Shown: in pieces, positions 7,306-10,046 of the stretch
How the letters are laid out: every line of letters begins with the position of its first letter
How positions within the stretch are numbered: position 1 is the first letter of the stretch
Assembly (NCBI GenBank): GCA_016946835.1
Contig: JACVTC010000760.1
Span: 1-10,046 of the forward strand
From: Neocallimastix lanati (nom. inval.)
Taxonomy: Eukaryota > Neocallimastigomycota > Neocallimastigomycetes > Neocallimastigales > Neocallimastigaceae
Direction: 5' to 3'
DNA: 10,046 nucleotides
Notes under the pieces: generated by a model
The model's input: the letters and a program-made list of their open reading frames with translations, nothing else
Told to the model about the DNA's origin: nothing
The model's database searches: none
Made by a program: the position numbers and the translations under genes

Positions 7306-7522
7306 AATATATATTACTGTAGATAACTATAATAATTAACTATGATAATAATATAAGTTAATAATGAAATTAACATAATCTTTTGATTAAATTTATAAAT
7401 ATATAAATAGTAATAACCATATTAGTGAAAGTTGCTGAGAATCAAAATATGAATACTCATAGTATGTAGTTAAGTAATTATGCTGATGAAACTGCTGCTA
7501 TTATTAAATAAATTTTAGATTA

Positions 7523-7533
7523 AGTTATAAATG
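7523..7533. repeat. Target-site duplication, left copy
   Basis: AGTTATAAATG, identical to 7764-7774, flanks the inserted element. Removing the insert plus one copy restores continuity of GH6 homology (ILD-VINGKN). Confidence 0.9.
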
Positions 7534-7763
7534 TTTTTTTTTTTTTTTTATTATTATTTCCGGTGTGTACCGCCCTATGCCCCCCTCAAGACATGGGAAT
7601 ATTAAGGTAGTCACAACACTTTGTGAATATAGTCCCTACTGGACAGCCTTACTGTTTATTCAGCACTGGCGCTCTAACCATACATATTATTGCTGAGATT
7701 TTCTAGCACAATTTTTCTCGGAATGCTTTTTCGGTGCCTAACTGCCTAGAAGCGAGGCTAGAG
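7534..7763 (-). mobile_element. SINE-like retroposon inserted in GH6 copy B
   Basis: This 230-bp insert has a T run at its left end (7534-7549), which is a poly-A tail on the minus strand, and is bracketed by an identical 11-bp target-site duplication. That combination is the hallmark of target-primed reverse transcription by a LINE-type machinery. The body is far richer in G and C than the surroundings and contains short hairpins (GTCCctactGGAC at 7632-7644; GCCT...AGGC near the other end). It has no open frame of note, so it is non-autonomous. It shares TAGTCACAACACTTT and a CCTTACTG block with 9139-9230. A tRNA origin was considered: only fragments resembling box A and box B occur at unsuitable spacing, so the promoter class is undecided. 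A truncated LINE 3' end is an alternative. Confidence 0.75.
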
Positions 7764-7774
7764 AGTTATAAATG
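7764..7774. repeat. Target-site duplication, right copy
   Basis: AGTTATAAATG, the exact duplicate of 7523-7533. The GH6 relic continues directly from it. Confidence 0.9.
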
Positions 7775-8170
7775 GTAAGAATCGTGATTTCAGTACTAAT
7801 ATTTATAACTATCAACTCAACCAATCTATGCTGAGTATCAATATCAAGAAAAACTTAATAATTCCCTTGAACCTCTTGGTTTTATTGGAATGAAATTCAT
7901 TGTTGATACTGGTCGTAATAAGATTGATGTTTTTGAAACCTTCGGAGCTACCAAGACTTGGTGTAACTTTATGGGAACTACTTTCGGTGAAAACCCAAAA
8001 GCCAATCCAGATCCTATTAGTATGACATTATTAGATGCTTTCATGTGGATTAAGACTCTAGGAGAAGCTGATGGAACTTCCACTTGTGAAAGAGTTGATC
8101 CAATCTGTTTTCTTGAAGATTCACTTTCAAAGAGCTTCAGATGTTGAACAATGGTTCCATAATTACTTTG

Positions 8171-8304
8171 TAATATTTGAATTATTATATAAATTTTTAT
8201 TAAAAATAATATATTGAAAATAATAATTATTATTTATATTTATAAATTTTAATTTGAAATAGTACTTTTTATTAGTGATAATGATTTTATTAGAATAGTT
8301 CATC

Positions 8305-8336
<32 letters not shown>

Positions 8337-8580
8337 TAATTTATTTATTTATTATTTTTTATTATTTATTTATTTATTTATTTTTTATTTATTTATTATT
8401 TATATATATATTCATTTATTAATTACATGAATTTTTTTTTTTTTTTCATAAAAAAAACACATAATTAATAAAAAAAAATAAATATTATATGCTCAAATAT
8501 AACATAATATTCTTTAAAAATAAAATATAAAACAAAAAAAATATTCAGTATAAAGCGTATAAATAAATTCAAAAAAAAAG
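8171..8580. other. Microsatellite-rich spacer
   Basis: There is no gene. About 8303-8402 is an interrupted (ATTT)n array. T16 lies near 8432-8447, followed by A-rich sequence up to 8580. It separates the decayed end of GH6 copy B from the minus-strand relic. Confidence 0.8.
8303..8402. repeat. (ATTT)n microsatellite
   Basis: About 100 bp of ATTT units with a few interruptions (ATAA, ATTATT, T6). Confidence 0.9.
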
Positions 8581-8624
8581 TTCATATGAAAAGAACCTCA
8601 CTTCACCTCCAGATTATACGCTTT
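8552..8624. repeat. 11-bp perfect inverted repeat
   Basis: AAAGCGTATAA at 8552-8562 and its exact complement at 8614-8624 are separated by 51 bp. Each arm includes GCG, which is rare in this sequence, so chance is less likely than for pure A/T arms. Its right arm lies just past the end of the minus-strand relic. It could be the terminal repeat or hairpin end of an unknown element. Confidence 0.5.
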
Positions 8625-8643
8625 CCATTTTAAAGAATTCTTA

Positions 8644-8943
8644 TTAAGGATTAAGATTTGAATTGACTACCTGAAAGAAATTATGGACTTCTCCTTCAGA
8701 GGCATTAACCCTGCCAGCCTGGTTAGTTTGGGCTTATACTTTCGGAATAGCCATCCTTGTTAAATGCATAATTTCTGTAAAGAGAGCCCTAGATCTCACC
8801 AAGAATAGAGTTTTTGAATAAATCACCTGAAATAATTTGGTTATTAAACAAAACATCCCATTCCTTTTTGTAATTTAAATCAATAATGTCAGCATCTCTT
8901 TCTCCAAGAAGGAAGTTATATAGTTGGTAGCACGTCACATATA
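8644..8943 (-). pseudogene. Unrecognised protein relic
   Basis: The minus strand reads as plausible protein: CYQLYNFLLGERDADIIDLN, then KKEWDVLFNNQIISGDLF and KNSILGEI. It meets TAG at 8789-8791 and continues GSLYRNYAFNKDGYSES to a TAA at 8723-8725. A neighbouring frame then gives AGRVNASEGEVHNFFQVVNS and ends at TAA 8644-8646. Amino-acid use, with mixed charged and hydrophobic residues, is unlike translated A/T spacer, and base composition is richer than the surroundings. I do not recognise the family and no catalytic motif stands out. Upstream it runs straight into a 17-18 base T run (8944-8961, poly-A on this strand), so the true N-terminus is missing. One stop, one frameshift and no start mark it as decayed. 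A plus-strand open stretch over 8673-8760 is shorter and less convincing. Confidence 0.5.
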
Positions 8944-8961
8944 ATTTTTTTTTTTTTTTTT

Positions 8962-9136
8962 CACGTTTCTAATAAGTTCTTAAGAATTTACTAAATTGTA
9001 GAATAAATCATTATTATAAAACTTTATAATCGACTAAATTATCAATTAGAGTTTATAATATAATAAAATAGAATTATAAATATAATATTAATATAAGAAA
9101 TACATACAATTCAATAATTGTTGAGAACATAATTTA
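8962..9136. other. A/T spacer
   Basis: Nothing beyond A/T-rich sequence is seen here. Confidence 0.6.
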
Positions 9137-9240
9137 TTTTCCGTCTGGTATGATAGTCACAACACTTTCGTGTGTTTTCATATTGGCGGATATTGTCCAT
9201 GGTGAACGGCCTTACTGAGTGTTTAGCAAGGTATGAATTA
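9137..9240. mobile_element. Relic of the short interspersed element (E2)
   Basis: It shares with the 7534-7763 insert an exact 15-base TAGTCACAACACTTT, then a GTCC...(A/G)CGGCCTTACTG block, then a TTTAGCAAGG-like end, in the same order and similar spacing. It also shares the TTTTCCGT...TATGATAGT start with 7217. A GCC...CTG...AG...GGC-type hairpin around the CCTTACTG block is partly kept. No poly-A tail or target duplication could be identified, so its ends are approximate and it is an old or partial copy. Since the insert at 7534 is read on the minus strand, this copy has the same orientation. Confidence 0.5.
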
Positions 9241-9301
9241 GATAAAATTTAATAATAGAATATAGGAAAGCTCCATTAATGTGAGGAAGTAGATGAATGT
9301 A

Positions 9302-9330
9302 GTGCATTTCACAATGTGGCCGTATTATAT
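9302..9330 (+). repeat. Left arm of a degenerate inverted repeat
   Basis: GTGCATTT..C.ATGTGGC followed by a TAT-rich tail is repeated in reverse at 9579-9606 with about three quarters of bases matching. In addition, ATGTGTGGCTTT just after it (9329-9340) recurs directly as ATGTATGGCTTT at 9559-9570. Confidence 0.5.
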
Positions 9331-9441
9331 GTGTGGCTTTTTTTTAATATTCAAATAAATAATAAATATTCATTTTTATATATATAAATTATTAATATTC
9401 AATTGCAAAATAATTTTTTATAATTAGTTTTTAATAGAATG

Positions 9442-9515
9442 TATTATTATTTCTTTTGAAATAGTTATTTAATATTATTTAATTGTAAAATTATATTATT
9501 ATTTCTTTTGAAATA
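9442..9515. repeat. 52-bp spaced direct duplication
   Basis: A 22-base identical string (TATTATTATTTC...GAAATA) occurs at 9442-9463 and again at 9494-9515, with related A/T sequence between. Confidence 0.8.
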
Positions 9516-9578
9516 ATTCTTTATATATTTATTTATGATTGTATAGAATATCTTAAAAATGTATGGCTTTGTTTTAAA

Positions 9579-9606
9579 ATATTATAAGCCACATCGCAAA
9601 ATGCAC
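9579..9606 (-). repeat. Right arm of a degenerate inverted repeat
   Basis: The reverse complement of 9302-9330 with several substitutions. The AAGCCACAT inside it can also pair locally with ATGTATGGCTT at 9559. Confidence 0.5.
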
Positions 9607-9607
9607 T

Positions 9608-9772
9608 CCCGAAGTAAATAATTTATTTACGGGTTAGGTTAAGTTGTCGAATATAATTTTAAAATAACATTATAGTTCACGCCCCACCAATATTTTGGTA
9701 GACTCGGGGTTGACACTTAGATATTTAAAATCAAGCAGGGGGGGACGGGTATTACCCTGCTTTGATTTTAAA
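9608..9772. other. Cluster of three GC-bearing hairpins
   Basis: Hairpin 1 (9608-9633): CCC at 9608-9610 and GGG at 9631-9633 enclose an 8-bp palindromic pair (9614-9621/9623-9630). Hairpin 2 (9682-9709): CCCC pairs with GGGG around an inner ACCAA/TTGGT stem-loop. Hairpin 3 (9724-9740 with 9755-9772) is a 17-bp stem with a single bulged base and a 14-nt loop starting GGGGACGGG. GC-containing stems of this length are unexpected by chance in DNA this AT-rich. It may be a structured transcript, the end of a mobile element, or a relic of the short interspersed family, with weak likeness of the G-run to the one in 7534-7763. No function can be assigned. Confidence 0.5.
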
Positions 9773-10046
9773 AAAAATAAATCTTTCTTTATTAAAAATT
9801 ATTTATTTTTTTATTAATATAAAAGTTTTTTTTTTTTTTATTTAAAGTACACATATTTAATTTTTAAGAAATTGTTACAATATTTATATTTTTTTATAAA
9901 TTTAAAGTATAATTAATTGTTTATAATTTAAGTAATTTTATAGAATTATTGAATTAATTTTATATCAATAATTCATTTTTGTTTTAATTTTTATAAATAT
10001 AATAATATAATATTCAAATATAATTTAATTAAAAATAATTATAAAA
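9773..10046. other. A/T spacer to the end of the window
   Basis: Nearly pure A/T with several short A and T runs. No gene, repeat array or structured element is seen. Confidence 0.7.

Larger units (their letters stand above)
7410..8180 (+). pseudogene. GH6 cellulase relic, interrupted (copy B)
   Basis: This is a second GH6 remnant in the same direction as copy A and clearly a different paralogue. Sense starts at about 7410 (LVKVAENQNMNTH, matching the NLVT...EN region). It then jumps to NYADETAAIIK with stops at 7467-7469, 7509-7511 and 7521-7523, having lost the YLDAAHGAWLG block. A 230-bp insertion follows. Sense resumes at 7774 (NGKNRDFSTNIYNYQ), shifts frame at about 7825 (YAEYQYQEKLNN), reads through FIVDTGRN, KTWCNFMGTTFGENPKANP and IKTLGEADG, then shifts again at about 8130 into DVEQWFHNYF and fades out. 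The loop between FIVDTGR and TWCN is five residues longer than in copy A. Both the Trp-Cys and the later DPIC cysteine remain. The N-terminal half and catalytic acid are missing. It is much older than copy A. Confidence 0.85.

Noticed and set aside
7481-7490. Hammerhead ribozyme core (CTGATGA)
   Set aside because: The string is part of GH6 codons (ADE) and no GAAA-containing second strand or flanking helices are present.
7467-7523. Stops in GH6 copy B as evidence for repeat-induced point mutation
   Set aside because: Three stops, at least one of which would need a G-to-T change, are too few and not biased enough; neutral decay explains them.
7660-7763. tRNA-derived head with RNA polymerase III boxes in the SINE-like insert
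   Set aside because: GGTTAGAGCGCC on the minus strand resembles part of a tRNA, but box A and box B consensus and their spacing are not met, and no cloverleaf could be drawn.
7844-8083. Minus-strand open frame across GH6 copy B
   Set aside because: It is the antisense of recognisable GH6 sequence and shows no protein-like features of its own.
9673-9690. tRNA 3' end (TTCACGCCCCACCA)
   Set aside because: It superficially resembles a T-arm plus CCA, but no acceptor, D-arm or anticodon arm can be found upstream.

Overview
The window looks like a repeat-rich, non-functional stretch of a very AT-rich eukaryotic genome. The best match is an anaerobic gut fungus (Neocallimastigomycota). Both recognisable cellular gene fragments are family 6 glycoside hydrolases of the type those fungi use for cellulose breakdown. 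Coding remnants are only moderately AT-rich, while the spacers are almost pure A/T with long poly-A/poly-T runs. The lineage call is inference from GH6 type and base composition; no rRNA or other marker is present. No intact gene was found.

Layout: 1-211 is an AT-rich flank with small inverted repeats. 212-994 is a stand-alone long terminal repeat (LTR). 995-1176 is a spacer with a T27 run. 1177-1846 is a second LTR, joined to the minus-strand pol region of a Ty3/gypsy retrotransposon (integrase 1860-3122, RNase H 3112-3594, reverse transcriptase about 3591-4504, linker up to about 4698). Gag, protease and the other LTR are missing. At about 4695-4723 the element meets, head to head, the C-terminal 60% of a plus-strand GH6 gene (4723-5331). 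5332-7216 is a low-complexity desert. 7410-8180 is a second, more decayed GH6 copy split by a 230-bp poly-A-tailed insertion (7534-7763) with an 11-bp target-site duplication. 8171-8580 is ATTT microsatellite and A/T sequence. 8644-8943 is a minus-strand protein relic of unknown identity. 9137-9772 holds further short-element relics and a cluster of GC-bearing hairpins. The rest is A/T.

The pieces do not form a working pathway. They record a locus that held two co-directional cellulase genes and was then cut up by an LTR retrotransposon, a non-LTR-type insertion and microsatellite growth. The most interesting signals are the LTR itself, which is a chain of seven inverted repeats shared by both copies and includes a compensatory stem change, and a small interspersed element family caught in the act of target-primed insertion.
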